From Bradyrhizobium sp. CSS354 (lineage in GTDB: Bacteria > Pseudomonadota > Alphaproteobacteria > Rhizobiales > Xanthobacteraceae), in contig NZ_JAACFU010000005.1 of assembly GCF_029051725.1 (NCBI RefSeq), forward strand, positions 496,001 to 560,000: 64,000 nucleotides of DNA. The letters run 5' to 3'. A program made the translations under genes and the position numbers. A model generated the notes under the pieces. That model was not told the origin of the DNA and did no database searches. It was given only the letters and a program-made list of their open reading frames with translations. This document shows positions 27,766-36,390 of this stretch, piece by piece. Within the stretch, counting starts at the first letter, position 1. Every line of letters begins with the position of its first letter.

Positions 27766-27852
27766 GTAGGGTGGGTTAGCGAAGCGTAACCCACCACGCT
27801 TCACCGGCCGCGGAACGAAGTTGGTGGATTACGCTTCGCTAATCCACCCTAC
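27766..27852. repeat. Dispersed 87-base palindrome, family B, copy 1
   Basis: The outer arms start GTAGGGTGGGTTAGCG and end CGCTAATCCACCCTAC; over 24 positions they are inverted repeats with one mismatch. The second copy at 61941-62027 is exactly the same length. It lies just after the cox operon and could act as a terminator or mRNA stabiliser. Confidence 0.8.
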
Positions 27853-27953
27853 GAAGCGCCTCCCAGCCTGCCGATTTCAACGCCCCGTTCACCATCTGGA
27901 AACGACCGGCGCTTACAGTCCACTCCACCTGCCTTGGGGGGAGGGGTTTTTCC

Positions 27954-28343
27954 ATGGCTTCGAACGTCGTCGCGCGCCGTTGCGCGATGTTTTTCTTTGC
28001 GCTGTCCGTGTGCGTCGCGGGCGCTCGCCATATCACGGATGCGCACGCCGCCGGTGCATTTGCGGTCGGCAAGTGTGGCGCCTATGGCCAGGCCTTTGAT
28101 TATGGCGCCGAGCACGAAGCGCGTGCGGCGGCGCAGAAGCAGTGCAAGGGCGATTGCACGACCGTGACGATGAAGCGCGCATGCGCCGCGATGTCGGTCG
28201 ACCTTTCCAATCCCTGCGGTGCCTATGGCTATGCCGTCAAGCCGAAGATCTCGGCCACGCTCAATGCCGCGACGCGCGAATGCTACAAATACGGCGGCAA
28301 AGAATGCGTGATCCGCGCCTGGGCCTGCGACGCAAAGGGTTGA
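27954..28343 (+). CDS. DUF4189 secreted protein
   Basis: A 129-residue precursor with an N-terminal signal sequence (ARRCAMFFFALSVCVAGA, cleavage near AHAAG). The mature part has CGAYGQAFDYG, EHEARAAAQKQCKG and later CGAYGYAVKP, fitting the small Cys-rich DUF4189 domain, with paired cysteines likely in disulfides. It is probably periplasmic or secreted. The function is unknown. Confidence 0.8.
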   Translation: MASNVVARRCAMFFFALSVCVAGARHITDAHAAGAFAVGKCGAYGQAFDYGAEHEARAAAQKQCKGDCTTVTMKRACAAMSVDLSNPCGAYGYAVKPKISATLNAATRECYKYGGKECVIRAWACDAKG

Positions 28344-28354
28344 TTCCTCTTGCC

Positions 28355-28392
28355 GTCATTCCGATGGTGCGTAGCATCGAGTCCGGAATGAC
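28355..28392. repeat. Dispersed intergenic palindrome, family A, short copy 3
   Basis: GTCATTCCG ... CGGAATGAC gives perfect 9-bp inverted arms around 20 bases, with an inner pair GATG/CATC. It is a shortened form of the elements at 18404 and 23792. Confidence 0.6.
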
Positions 28393-28406
28393 AGTCGGGG
28401 AGTTGC

Positions 28407-28817
28407 ATGCAGTTCGACACCAAAATCGCCATCGTGATCCGCACCGATCTTGAGGCCTGGCAGAAGCTCAATGTCGCGGCCTTCCTCATCAGCGGCATCG
28501 CCGCAGCCTTTCCGGAATGCATTGGCGAGCCCTATGAGGACGCGTCGGGCACGAAATATCACGCGCTCATCGGCCAGCCCATCCTGATCTATGGCGCCGA
28601 CGGTCCCGCATTGACGCGCGCGCTCGATCGGGCACTGACGCGTAGCGTCAAGCCGGCGGTCTACACCCAGGACATGTTCGCGACCACCCATGACGCCGCC
28701 AACCGCGAGGCGGTAAGGGCGGTGGCGCGCCCTGACCTCAACCTCGTCGGACTCGCGGTGCGCGCCGAGCGCAAGGTGATCGACAAGATCGTTGATGGGC
28801 TGAAGTTTCATAGTTGA
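28407..28817 (+). CDS. DUF2000 domain protein
   Basis: A 136-residue protein starting MQFDTKIAIVIRTDLEAWQKLNV and containing YHALIGQPILIYGAD, which fit DUF2000, a family of uncharacterised proteins with a peptidyl-tRNA hydrolase II-like fold. No signal peptide or membrane helix. ATG 28407 follows GGGGAG. The role is unknown. Confidence 0.75.
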   Translation: MQFDTKIAIVIRTDLEAWQKLNVAAFLISGIAAAFPECIGEPYEDASGTKYHALIGQPILIYGADGPALTRALDRALTRSVKPAVYTQDMFATTHDAANREAVRAVARPDLNLVGLAVRAERKVIDKIVDGLKFHS

Positions 28818-28824
28818 CGTGAAC

Positions 28825-28850
28825 GCGCGCGGTCTTGCGCGCGCTTCCTT
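28825..28850 (+). terminator. Rho-independent terminator after the DUF2000 gene
   Basis: GCGCGC-GGTCTT-GCGCGC forms a short GC stem followed by GCTTCCTTTT. It lies between two convergent genes and may act on both. Confidence 0.55.
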
Positions 28851-28860
28851 TTGCGATGCC

Positions 28861-29274
28861 TTATCCCGGCGGCATGCCCGCGAATTTCGGCAGGTCCGGG
28901 TCAAGACGATCCCAGTCATGTCCGCGCGCGGCGAAAGTGACCGCCTGCGGCTTGTAGCGGGCAGGCTCGTCGAGGCTAGCGGCGCGGATCGTAAAGACGT
29001 CGGGCTGTGTCGCGAAGGTCATGTACACAGGCACGCCGCACTGCGTGCAGAAACCGCGCGTCTTCACGTTGCCGCTGTTGGCGACCATGTCCCAATGCTT
29101 CGCCTCGCCGGTAAGCGTGACGCCGGCGCGTGCGAAGGTTACGTAGGAGCCGTGGCCGCTGCCGCTTTCGCGCTGGCAGTCCCGGCATTGGCAGTGATTG
29201 CTGAACAGGGGCTCACTAGCGATCGAATAGCGGATCGCGCCGCAGGCGCAGCCGCCGGTAAACGGATTGGTCAT
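28861..29274 (-). CDS. GFA-family zinc protein
   Basis: A 137-residue protein with the zinc-binding Cys sets GGCACGAIRY, CQCRDCQRESG and FCTQCGVPVY of the GFA (glutathione-dependent formaldehyde-activating enzyme-like) family. Most members have no proven activity, so formaldehyde chemistry should not be assumed. It is the third gene of the ArsR-AHSA1-GFA set on this strand. Confidence 0.85.
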   Translation of the reverse strand: MTNPFTGGCACGAIRYSIASEPLFSNHCQCRDCQRESGSGHGSYVTFARAGVTLTGEAKHWDMVANSGNVKTRGFCTQCGVPVYMTFATQPDVFTIRAASLDEPARYKPQAVTFAARGHDWDRLDPDLPKFAGMPPG

Positions 29275-29286
29275 TGCGACAACTCC

Positions 29287-29751
29287 CTACTTATCTTCGC
29301 CGCTGATCTCGTCGAGCTGGCGGACGACCTTCTTCCAGCCGCCGCTCATGCCCGTGTAGGCGGATTCGTTCCTGGGTATGACGAAGCCCGCATGAACCAG
29401 ACGGATCCGCGTGCCGGCCTCCACCGGGGTGAGGGACCACGTCACGATAGTGTCGAGCGGCGCGCCGTAGCCGGTGTTGCGCTCATCGCCGCCCTTCCAG
29501 GCGTAGACGAGGCGCCGGTTCGGCATGACTTCAAGGACGCGGCAATGGATGACGCCATCCCAGGCGCCGCCCGGCGTAGTCTGATAGGTGAAGGTGTTGC
29601 CTTCGACAGGCTCGAAACCGCTCGGCGGCATCAGCCAGCGCGCGATCAGCTGGGCGCTGGTCAGCGCCTTCCAGATCGTCTCCGGCGCGTGAGGGAGCAC
29701 CTCGTCGAGGACGATGTCTTTTGTCTCGGCTTTCAATTCAACAGCACTCAC
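29287..29751 (-). CDS. AHSA1/SRPBCC-domain protein
   Basis: A 154-residue START-like fold protein from GTG 29751. VLPHAPETIWKALTSAQLIARWLMPP and GWKKVVRQLDEIS match the AHSA1 (ATPase-activating homologue) type that often follows an ArsR gene. The start overlaps the ArsR stop (GTGA). It may bind a hydrophobic ligand; the role is unknown. Confidence 0.85.
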   Translation of the reverse strand: MSAVELKAETKDIVLDEVLPHAPETIWKALTSAQLIARWLMPPSGFEPVEGNTFTYQTTPGGAWDGVIHCRVLEVMPNRRLVYAWKGGDERNTGYGAPLDTIVTWSLTPVEAGTRIRLVHAGFVIPRNESAYTGMSGGWKKVVRQLDEISGEDK

Positions 29752-30083
29752 GGGTCGATCTCCTTCAAGAGGTCACGCAGGTTCTGGAAGCGCTCGCGCC
29801 AGAACACGCCGTAATGGTCCATCCAGGAGACCAGCGGTTCGAGGCCTTGCGGCGCGGCGCGGTAATAGACGTTGCGGCCCTCGGCACGCTCGGCGACGAG
29901 GCCGGCCTGCTTGAGGGACTTCAGATGTTGCGAGATCGCGCCTTGCGTCACGCCGCTGCCGCGCGTGAGCTCGGCGACGCTGATCTCCTTGCTCTCGAAG
30001 ACGCGCTCGAACACGGCTCGCCGGGTTGGATCGGCAAGGGCGCGCATCACTGTGGTGACGGGATTTGGGGCGGCTTCGATCAT
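29748..30083 (-). CDS. ArsR-family transcriptional regulator
   Basis: A 111-residue winged-helix regulator: ALADPTRRAVFERVF, ISVAELTRGSGVTQGAISQHLKSLKQAGLV and EGRNVYYRAAPQGL. It lacks an obvious Cys metal site, like ArsR proteins paired with AHSA1. The start is ATG 30083. The promoter places the transcript start at or within a few bases of the ATG, so translation appears leaderless. It probably represses its own operon at the twin dyads in 30093-30126. Confidence 0.9.
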   Translation of the reverse strand: MIEAAPNPVTTVMRALADPTRRAVFERVFESKEISVAELTRGSGVTQGAISQHLKSLKQAGLVAERAEGRNVYYRAAPQGLEPLVSWMDHYGVFWRERFQNLRDLLKEIDP

Positions 30084-30090
30084 AGAAGTT

Positions 30091-30119
30091 AGATTAGTCT
30101 ACGCTAATGAATTAGTCAA
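30091..30119 (-). promoter_or_regulatory. Promoter of the arsR operon
   Basis: On the minus strand TTGACT (30119-30114), a 17-base spacer and TAATCT (30096-30091) form a strong sigma-70-like promoter. The expected start point is about seven bases past the -10, at the ATG, leaving no room for a ribosome-binding site. Confidence 0.7.
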
Positions 30120-30126
30120 GGCTAAT
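30093..30126. promoter_or_regulatory. Twin ArsR operator dyads
   Basis: ATTAGTCTACGCTAAT (30093-30108) and ATTAGTCAAGGCTAAT (30111-30126) are two copies of ATTAG-N6-CTAAT, 18 bases apart, overlapping the -10 and -35 of the arsR promoter. This is a typical layout for autorepression. Confidence 0.7.
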
Positions 30127-30157
30127 TTGTTGGCCCGCCTAGGTCCGCGATGTTGCC

Positions 30158-30186
30158 TTGACAATGACTGACTGGTCAGTCATCTT
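30158..30186 (+). promoter_or_regulatory. tetR promoter with embedded palindromic operator
   Basis: TTGACA at 30158-30163 is a consensus -35. The palindrome ATGACTGAC-TG-GTCAGTCAT at 30164-30183 (perfect 9-bp arms) fills the spacer, and CATCTT at 30181-30186 would be a weak -10. A repressor bound here would block RNA polymerase directly. The predicted start point falls at the second ATG of tetR (30193). Confidence 0.6.
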
Positions 30187-30885
30187 ATGCGGATGATCAA
30201 GAAGCCCGCCAAAGCCACCACGCCCGCTACTCGCGCCAACACGAAGGCCTCTGCACGCGCTGGCAACGACCCGGCCCCCGCGTCGAGCCGCGCCACGCGT
30301 GCGGCGGAACGGCGTGCGGCGATCGTGGATGCCGCGATGGAGGAATTCATCGCGCGCGGCTTTGCCGCGACGCGGCTCGACGACATCGCGAAGCGCGCGG
30401 GTGTCGCCAAGGGCACCATCTACCTGCACTTCAGGGACAAGGAATCGATGTTCGAGGAGCTGGTGCGGACCGTGATCGTGCCTGTTGTGACGCGGTTGAC
30501 GGCATTGCCGCCGCCGGCGGGCTCGGTGCGCGATCTCGTCGAGACGTTTGCCAGCAACTTCCTGAAGGAGGTCATCGGCACCAGGCGCGGCGATCTCGTG
30601 CGCCTGATCGTGGCCGAGGGACCGCGCTTTCCCTCCGTGGCCGATTTCTACTACCGCGAGGTCGTCTCACGCGGCATCGCCGCCATGCGCGCGCTGATCG
30701 AACTCGCCATCGCCCGCGGCGAGATCCGCCAGAAGAACCTGGCGCATTACCCGCAGATCCTGGTCGCACCCGCGATGATCGCGGTGATCTGGCAGAGCCT
30801 GTTTGCGCGGCACGCGCCGCTCGACGCGCAGGACATGCTGCGCGTTCATCTCGATTTGATTTTTGGCGAACGGAGCACGACATGA
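30187..30885 (+). CDS. TetR-family transcriptional regulator of an export operon
   Basis: About 232 residues. A Lys/Ala/Pro-rich N-terminal tail of about 38 residues precedes a TetR helix-turn-helix (AAIVDAAMEEFIARGFAATRLDDIAKRAGVAKGTIYLHFRDKESMFE). The C-terminal ligand domain is all-helical. The start is at ATG 30187 or, if leaderless, ATG 30193. Its stop overlaps the HlyD-type gene (ATGA), so it is the first gene of its own target operon. The inducer is unknown. Confidence 0.88.
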   Translation: MRMIKKPAKATTPATRANTKASARAGNDPAPASSRATRAAERRAAIVDAAMEEFIARGFAATRLDDIAKRAGVAKGTIYLHFRDKESMFEELVRTVIVPVVTRLTALPPPAGSVRDLVETFASNFLKEVIGTRRGDLVRLIVAEGPRFPSVADFYYREVVSRGIAAMRALIELAIARGEIRQKNLAHYPQILVAPAMIAVIWQSLFARHAPLDAQDMLRVHLDLIFGERSTT

Positions 30886-31670
30886 GGTCGTCGCAGGTAA
30901 TTTCTGTATTCGCATTGATCGCGGTTTTCGCGACCGGGCTCGCCGGGTGCAAGGAGAAACGTGATCCCGGCTTCCAGGGCTGGGTCGAGGCCGACATGAT
31001 CTTCGTCAGCCCGGACGAAGCGGGCCGCGTGACGAAGCTGAACATCCGCGAGGGCGACGAGGTCAAGGTCGGCGATCACCTCTATTCCGTCGACGATGAT
31101 CTCCAGCTTGCCGATCTCAACCAGAACAAGGCGACGCTTGCCAACGCGCAGCAGACCTATGACCGCGCGGCTTCGCTGAGCAAGACCGGCTCGGGCACGC
31201 AGGCCAATCTCGACTCGGCCGTCTCCGCCTTGCGCGTCGCCGAGGCGCGGGTGGCGACCTCGGAGACGCGGATGGCGCGTCGCAAGGGCTTTGCGCCCGT
31301 TGCCGGTACCATCCAGCAGATCTATTTTCGCGAGGGCGAGATGGTGGCGGCGCAGCGGCCGGTGCTCTCGATCATGCCGCCCGGCAACATGAAGCTGCGC
31401 TTCTTCGTGCCGGAGACCGAGCTGCCGAAGCTTGCGATCGGCGATACCGTGCGGGTCGCGTGCGACAATTGCGCCGCCGATCTCACAGCAAAGATCTATT
31501 TCATCGCGACTTCGGCCGAATACACCCCGCCGGTCATTTACAGTCTCGAGGAGCGCAACAAGCTCGTCTATCTGATCCAGGCGCGGCCGTCGCGCCCCGA
31601 TGCGCTGCGCGTCGGACAACCTATCGACGTCCATTTCAATCCAAAAACCCCGGTGGCGGACAAGCGATGA
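30882..31670 (+). CDS. HlyD-type periplasmic adaptor lipoprotein
   Basis: A 262-residue adaptor with a lipoprotein signal ending at GLAGC (Cys23). FQGWVEADMIFVSPDEAGRVTKLNIREGDEVKVGDHLYSVD is the first biotinyl-like half, a coiled-coil (residues about 75-125) follows, and GFAPVAGTIQQIYFREGEMV is the second half. It should link the ABC transporter encoded next to an outer-membrane channel that is not encoded here. It overlaps both neighbours by four bases. Confidence 0.88.
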   Translation: MRSSQVISVFALIAVFATGLAGCKEKRDPGFQGWVEADMIFVSPDEAGRVTKLNIREGDEVKVGDHLYSVDDDLQLADLNQNKATLANAQQTYDRAASLSKTGSGTQANLDSAVSALRVAEARVATSETRMARRKGFAPVAGTIQQIYFREGEMVAAQRPVLSIMPPGNMKLRFFVPETELPKLAIGDTVRVACDNCAADLTAKIYFIATSAEYTPPVIYSLEERNKLVYLIQARPSRPDALRVGQPIDVHFNPKTPVADKR

Positions 31671-32599
31671 GCGGCGGCAATGGCATCGCGATCGACGTCA
31701 AGGGCCTGACCAAGTCGTTCGGTGGCCGCGAGGTCGTGCACGATTTGTCGATGCAGGTGAAGCGCGGTTCGATCTACGGCTTCCTCGGCCCGAACGGCTC
31801 GGGCAAGACGACGACCATCCGCATCCTGTGCGGCCTGCTCACGCCCGACAGCGGCGAGGGCACCTGCCTCGGCTACGACATCAGGCGCGATGCGGAAAAG
31901 ATCAAGCGCCAGGTCGGCTACATGACCCAGCGATTCAGCCTCTATCAGGATCTCTCTGTCCGCGAAAACCTCGAATTCGTCGCGCGCCTGTACGGCCTTC
32001 GCGATGCACGCGGCGCCGCGCGCGACATGATCAAGCGGCTGGGGCTGTCGGGTCGCGAGGAGCAGCTCGCGGGCGAGCTCTCCGGCGGCTGGAAGCAGCG
32101 GCTGGCGCTGGGTGCCTGCACATTGCCCAGTCCGAAGCTGCTGCTGCTCGACGAGCCGACCGCCGGCGTCGATCCCAAAGCGCGGCGCGATTTCTGGAAC
32201 GAGATTCATGCACTGGCGGCCGACGGTCTCACCGTGTTGGTCTCGACACACTACATGGACGAGGCCGAGCGCTGTCACGAGATCGCCTATATCGCCTATG
32301 GCCATCTGCTCGTGCATGGCACCGTGGAGGAGGTGATCGCGAAATCCGCGCTGACGACCTACACCGTGACGGGCGAGGACCTGAACGAGCTCACGGCTGC
32401 GCTCACCGGCAAGCCGGGAATCGACATGGTGGCGCCGTTTGGTACGTCGCTGCACGTCTCCGGCCGCGACGTCGCCGCGCTCGAAGCCAGCATCGCGCCG
32501 TGGCGCGAGAAAAGCGGGCTGCACTGGCATCAATCATCGCCGTCACTGGAAGACGTGTTCATCGAATTGATGGGCCGTTCCAAGGACAATTTCCAATGA
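31667..32599 (+). CDS. ABC exporter ATP-binding protein
   Basis: A 310-residue ATPase from ATG 31667 with Walker A GPNGSGKTTT, Q-loop YMTQRFSLYQDLS, signature LSGGWKQR and Walker B LLLLDEPTAGVD. It resembles the YhiH/YbhF-type ATPases of drug-export systems. It is coupled to the adaptor and permease genes by four-base overlaps. The frame open upstream to 31460 belongs to the shadow of the adaptor gene. Confidence 0.92.
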   Translation: MSGGNGIAIDVKGLTKSFGGREVVHDLSMQVKRGSIYGFLGPNGSGKTTTIRILCGLLTPDSGEGTCLGYDIRRDAEKIKRQVGYMTQRFSLYQDLSVRENLEFVARLYGLRDARGAARDMIKRLGLSGREEQLAGELSGGWKQRLALGACTLPSPKLLLLDEPTAGVDPKARRDFWNEIHALAADGLTVLVSTHYMDEAERCHEIAYIAYGHLLVHGTVEEVIAKSALTTYTVTGEDLNELTAALTGKPGIDMVAPFGTSLHVSGRDVAALEASIAPWREKSGLHWHQSSPSLEDVFIELMGRSKDNFQ

Positions 32600-33759
32600 G
32601 CGCCGTCGACGGTCCCGAACCACGGCACGCGATCCGGGAGCGCTTCGGTTTCTGGAGGCGCTCCTATGCGATGCTGATCAAGGAGTTCATCCAGCTCAGG
32701 CGCGACCGCGTGTCGTTTGCGATGATCGTGATGCTGCCGGTGATGCAGTTGCTCTTGTTCGGCTATGCCATCAACACCACGCCGCACAATCTGCCGAGCG
32801 CGGTGCTGCTCCAGGAGGATTCCGATCTCGCCCGCTCGATCCTGAAGGCGCTGGAGAATACGGCCTATTTCCGCTTCATCTACGAGGTGCACGACGTCGA
32901 CGATTTCGACAATTTGCTGAAGTCCGGCAAGGTGCTGTTCGGCGTCGAGATCCCGCGCGGCTTCGAGCGGGCGGTACGGCGCGGCGACAGACCTGCGCTG
33001 CTGGTTGCGGCCGACGCGACCGATCCGGTCGCAGCGAGCGCGGCGATTGGCTCGCTCGGCATGGTCGTGCAGACCGCGCTCAAACACGATCTCTACATCG
33101 GAAATCCCCCGGAGATGCCGTTCGAGATCCGCGCCCACGCCCGCTACAACCCCGCCGCCGCGTCGAGCCTCAACATCGTGCCGGGCCTCGTCGGCACTAT
33201 CCTCACCATGACCATGCTGATCTTCACCGCGCTCTCGGTCACGCGCGAGGTCGAACGCGGCACGATGGAGAGCCTGTTGTCGATGCCGATCAGGCCGGTC
33301 GAGGTGATGTTCGGAAAGATCATCCCTTACGTGCTGGTTGGGTTCGTGCAGGCGTTTCTCATTATCGGCATCGGGGTCGGCCTGTTCGGCGTGCCGGTGC
33401 TCGGCAATCTGTTCCTGCTGGCGCTGCTCTCGACGCTGTTCATCACGACCAACCTGGCGGTCGGGTACACGATCTCGACCCTGGTGCAGAACCAGCTCCA
33501 GGCGATGCAGATGTCGATGATGTTCTTCCTGCCGAGCATCTTGCTGTCCGGCTTCATGTTCCCGTTCGCCGGGATGCCGGCCTGGGCGCAATATGTCGGC
33601 GAGTGCCTGCCGCTGACGCATTATTTGCGCATCGTCCGCGCCATCATGCTGAAGGGCGCGAGCATGCAAAACTTGCGCTTCGACGCGTTGGCGCTGGCGG
33701 TTTTGATGCTGCTCGCCATGACCATCGCGGTGACGCGCTTCCGCCGCACGCTGGATTGA
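32596..33759 (+). CDS. ABC-2 type permease of the export operon
   Basis: A 387-residue protein from ATG 32596 with an N-terminal helix (IVMLPVMQLLLFGYAI), a large periplasmic domain (about 60-190), and a five-helix core with VTREVERGTMESLLSMPIRPVEVMFGK, typical of YhhJ/YbhS/YbhR ABC-2 permeases. With the ATPase and HlyD-type adaptor it forms an efflux pump under TetR control. Only one permease gene is present, whereas YbhFSR-type systems often have two; it may work as a homodimer. Confidence 0.9.
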   Translation: MSAVDGPEPRHAIRERFGFWRRSYAMLIKEFIQLRRDRVSFAMIVMLPVMQLLLFGYAINTTPHNLPSAVLLQEDSDLARSILKALENTAYFRFIYEVHDVDDFDNLLKSGKVLFGVEIPRGFERAVRRGDRPALLVAADATDPVAASAAIGSLGMVVQTALKHDLYIGNPPEMPFEIRAHARYNPAAASSLNIVPGLVGTILTMTMLIFTALSVTREVERGTMESLLSMPIRPVEVMFGKIIPYVLVGFVQAFLIIGIGVGLFGVPVLGNLFLLALLSTLFITTNLAVGYTISTLVQNQLQAMQMSMMFFLPSILLSGFMFPFAGMPAWAQYVGECLPLTHYLRIVRAIMLKGASMQNLRFDALALAVLMLLAMTIAVTRFRRTLD

Positions 33760-33790
33760 GGCAAGATGCCCCTGGAATCAAGGGGGCGGA

Positions 33791-35098
33791 ATGGTCAGTT
33801 TTGCGAGCAGGAAGGCCCGGCAGCATGCCGTGACGTCCGAGGATTTCGAACGCGAGCTGACGCGCGAAGTGCTGCGCACCGAGCTCGTCCGGGTGAGGGC
33901 GCTGATAACGACGGGCTGCGTCATCGTCGTGTTCCTCACCGCGATCTATCTCGTCGATTCCTCCGTGGTGCAGCGGGTTTGGCGGGGCACGGAGGGGCTT
34001 GCCGAGGTTTATGGTCTCCTGACCGGCTTCATCCTGTTCGAGGTCTGGGTCCATAGCCAGATCAGGCGAAACCTCAAGCTCGACCGCGATCTGCCGGTGA
34101 TCCGGCGCTATATCGGTGCGCTGATTGAGACCTCGCTGCCGACCGTTATCCTGATCCTGCAGATCCGCAGCATGGGTGCGAGCCAGGCGCTCGGCTTCGT
34201 CGTGCCGCTGATCTATTTCATCTTCGTCATTCTCTCGACCCTGCGGCTCGACTTCTGGCTGTCCACCTTCACCGGCTTCGTTGCTGCGGGTGAGCTGCTC
34301 ACCGTGGCGCTGATCTTCGACCCCGTCAGCGGGAGCGGCGAGCCGCAGATCTATTTCCACGCGGTGCGAAGCACCATCATCCTGATCTGTGGCGTGCTTG
34401 CAGGCGCGGTCGGTGCGCAGCTCCGGCGCCAGTTCGCCGCGAGCATTGCGGCGGCGACCGCGCGCGACCGGGTGACCAACCTGTTCGGCCAGCACGTTTC
34501 CCCTCAGGTGGTGGAGCGGCTGATGGCGGCGGGGACGAGCGCCGCCGGCGACCTCCGCCGCGTTGCCGTGATGTTCGTCGATTTCCGCGGCTTCACCACG
34601 GGCGCGCAGTCGCGCACCCCGCAGGAGGTGGTCGATAGGCTCGACGGTGCCTTCGCCGTGCTGGTCGACATTCTCGACCGCGAGGGTGGCATCGTGAACA
34701 AGTTTCTGGGCGACGGCTTTCTTGCCCTGTTCGGCGCCCCGCTCGAGACCTCCGACGCCGCGCACCGCGCGGTCGCCGCGGGCCGCGAGATGCTGACCGC
34801 GATGGAGCGCATCAACGCGCAGACGAGCTGGCCGCTCAGAATCGGAATCGGCATCCATTTCGGCGAGGTCGTCGCCGGCAATATCGGCTCGCCCCGGCGC
34901 AAGGAATACACCGTCATCGGAGACACCGTGAACTTCGCCTCCCGGCTGGAGGCGCTGAACAAGGAGTTCGGCTCGCAGCTCCTGATCTCCGCGGCCGTCC
35001 GCGAGGCGCTGGGCGAGGACGGCAGCGATGCCGTCGCGCTCGGCGAGGTCGAGGTGCGCGGCTATGAGCAGAAGGTGGCGGTGTTTCAATTGGGCTAA
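33791..35098 (+). CDS. Membrane class III adenylate/guanylate cyclase
   Basis: A 435-residue protein from ATG 33791. About six hydrophobic helices (about residues 35-215) precede a class III cyclase domain with metal-binding Asp residues in VMFVDFRGFTT and KFLGDGFLALFG and the transition-state loop TVIGDTVNFASRLEALN. It makes cyclic AMP or GMP in response to a membrane signal. Thirty-one bases follow the ABC permease stop, so cotranscription is possible but the function looks independent. Confidence 0.9.
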   Translation: MVSFASRKARQHAVTSEDFERELTREVLRTELVRVRALITTGCVIVVFLTAIYLVDSSVVQRVWRGTEGLAEVYGLLTGFILFEVWVHSQIRRNLKLDRDLPVIRRYIGALIETSLPTVILILQIRSMGASQALGFVVPLIYFIFVILSTLRLDFWLSTFTGFVAAGELLTVALIFDPVSGSGEPQIYFHAVRSTIILICGVLAGAVGAQLRRQFAASIAAATARDRVTNLFGQHVSPQVVERLMAAGTSAAGDLRRVAVMFVDFRGFTTGAQSRTPQEVVDRLDGAFAVLVDILDREGGIVNKFLGDGFLALFGAPLETSDAAHRAVAAGREMLTAMERINAQTSWPLRIGIGIHFGEVVAGNIGSPRRKEYTVIGDTVNFASRLEALNKEFGSQLLISAAVREALGEDGSDAVALGEVEVRGYEQKVAVFQLG

Positions 35099-35334
35099 CG
35101 CGCCTTCAATGCGAGTCGCGCTTCGTTGAAGTGGGGCGAGCTTCGGTGAGGCGCGTGATGAACTATCTTTGCTAGCCTGGGTCTTGCATTGTAGAAGCCG
35201 CTTCTCGGCTTCAAGCACGTCATCGCGATTGCTCCGATTGCACCGAATATTGGGGCATGACGAGCGATGTCGTCGGCTTGTAGACTGGCGGTGATGCGGC
35301 CGGTTGTGGTCGCGACTTGCGTGAGGAAGCGAAG

Positions 35335-36249
35335 ATGCAGCGCCGCTACATCACCGTGGACGTGTTCACCGACCGCGCCTTCGGCGGCAACCAGCTCGCC
35401 GTGGTGCTCGATGCCGGCGGGTTGTCGACCACGCAAATGCAGGCGATCGCGACCGAGTTCAACTATTCCGAGACGACCTTCGTGCTGCCGCCGCGCGACA
35501 AGGCGAATGACGCCGAGGTGCGCATCTTCACGCCTGTCCGGGAACTTCCTTTCGCGGGCCATCCCAATGTCGGTACCGCTTTCGTGCTTGCGACGATCGC
35601 GAAGGAGCCGAAGCCGCGCCTGCGGTTCGAGGAGAAAGCGGGGCTGGTGCCGGTCGATATCTCGCGAGAGCAGGGGCGGGTGATCAGCACCGAGCTCACC
35701 GCGCCGCAGCCTTTGGCGCGCCTGTCGCAATTGTCGGTCGCTGATGCCGCGAGCTGCATCTCGCTCAGTGCAGACGACATCAAGGTCGACCGTCACGCGC
35801 CGCAGGTCGTGAGCGTTGGAACGCCGTTTCTGGTGATTGAGGTGCACTCGCGCGATGCGCTCAAGCGGGCGAGGTCTGACGCGGCGGCCTTTGGCAAGGT
35901 ATTTCCCTGCGACGGCGCGTTCGCGGCTTGGTTCTATACGCGTGATGTGCCCGCGGCGGAGGCGCCGTGCGAGCGGCAGGCGCGCATGTTCATGCGCGGC
36001 GCCGGCGGCCTCGCCGAAGACCCCGCCACCGGCAGCGCAACGGTCGCCGCGGCTGCGCTGTTCGCCGAGCTCGATGCCGGGCGCGACGGCGAGTTGAGGC
36101 TGACGGTCGGCCAGGGCTTTGACATGGGTCGCCCGAGCATCCTGCAGACGCGCGTGCGCAAGCAGGACGGCAAGATCGTCTCCGCTCATGTCGGCGGGCG
36201 TTGCGTGCAGATGATGGAAGGGACGTTTAGGCTGGCGGGAGAGGGGTAG
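35335..36249 (+). CDS. PhzF-family isomerase
   Basis: A 304-residue protein from ATG 35335, preceded by GAGGAAG. DVFTDRAFGGNQLAVVLDA, the catalytic-Glu segment FNYSETTFVLPP, TPVRELPFAGHPNVGTA and GGLAEDPATGSATVAAAA are PhzF hallmarks. Members isomerise small hydroxy- or amino-acid compounds; only some make phenazines, and no phenazine genes are nearby. The 236 bases before it hold no other gene. Confidence 0.9.
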   Translation: MQRRYITVDVFTDRAFGGNQLAVVLDAGGLSTTQMQAIATEFNYSETTFVLPPRDKANDAEVRIFTPVRELPFAGHPNVGTAFVLATIAKEPKPRLRFEEKAGLVPVDISREQGRVISTELTAPQPLARLSQLSVADAASCISLSADDIKVDRHAPQVVSVGTPFLVIEVHSRDALKRARSDAAAFGKVFPCDGAFAAWFYTRDVPAAEAPCERQARMFMRGAGGLAEDPATGSATVAAAALFAELDAGRDGELRLTVGQGFDMGRPSILQTRVRKQDGKIVSAHVGGRCVQMMEGTFRLAGEG

Positions 36250-36259
36250 GGTGCCTATC

Positions 36260-36377
36260 CGTCATCCTGAGGTGCGAGCTTTGCGAGCCTCGAAGGATGT
36301 ACGGCCGAGGTGCAACCTCTGCGGCACGCCGTCGTCCTTCGAGGCCTCCGCTTCGCTACGGCACCGTCAGGATGACG
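36260..36377. repeat. Intergenic long hairpin element between convergent genes
   Basis: CGTCATCCTGA ... TCAGGATGACG gives a perfect 11-bp inverted pair with further inner complementarity (CTTCGAGG-type segments). It resembles the family A palindromes in its GTCAT ends and sits between convergent phzF and the DUF488 gene, so it may also terminate transcription. Confidence 0.7.
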
Positions 36378-36390
36378 GCTACTGCGGCAG

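Noticed and set aside
31600..32595. Upstream extension of the ABC-2 permease gene
   Set aside because: It overlaps the ATPase gene out of frame; ATG 32596 gives the normal permease start.
33644..35218. A 524-codon minus-strand frame
   Set aside because: It is antisense to the class III cyclase gene, whose motifs are clear.
35335..36249. A phenazine biosynthesis locus
   Set aside because: A PhzF-family gene stands alone; no other phz genes are near and most PhzF-like proteins have other roles.
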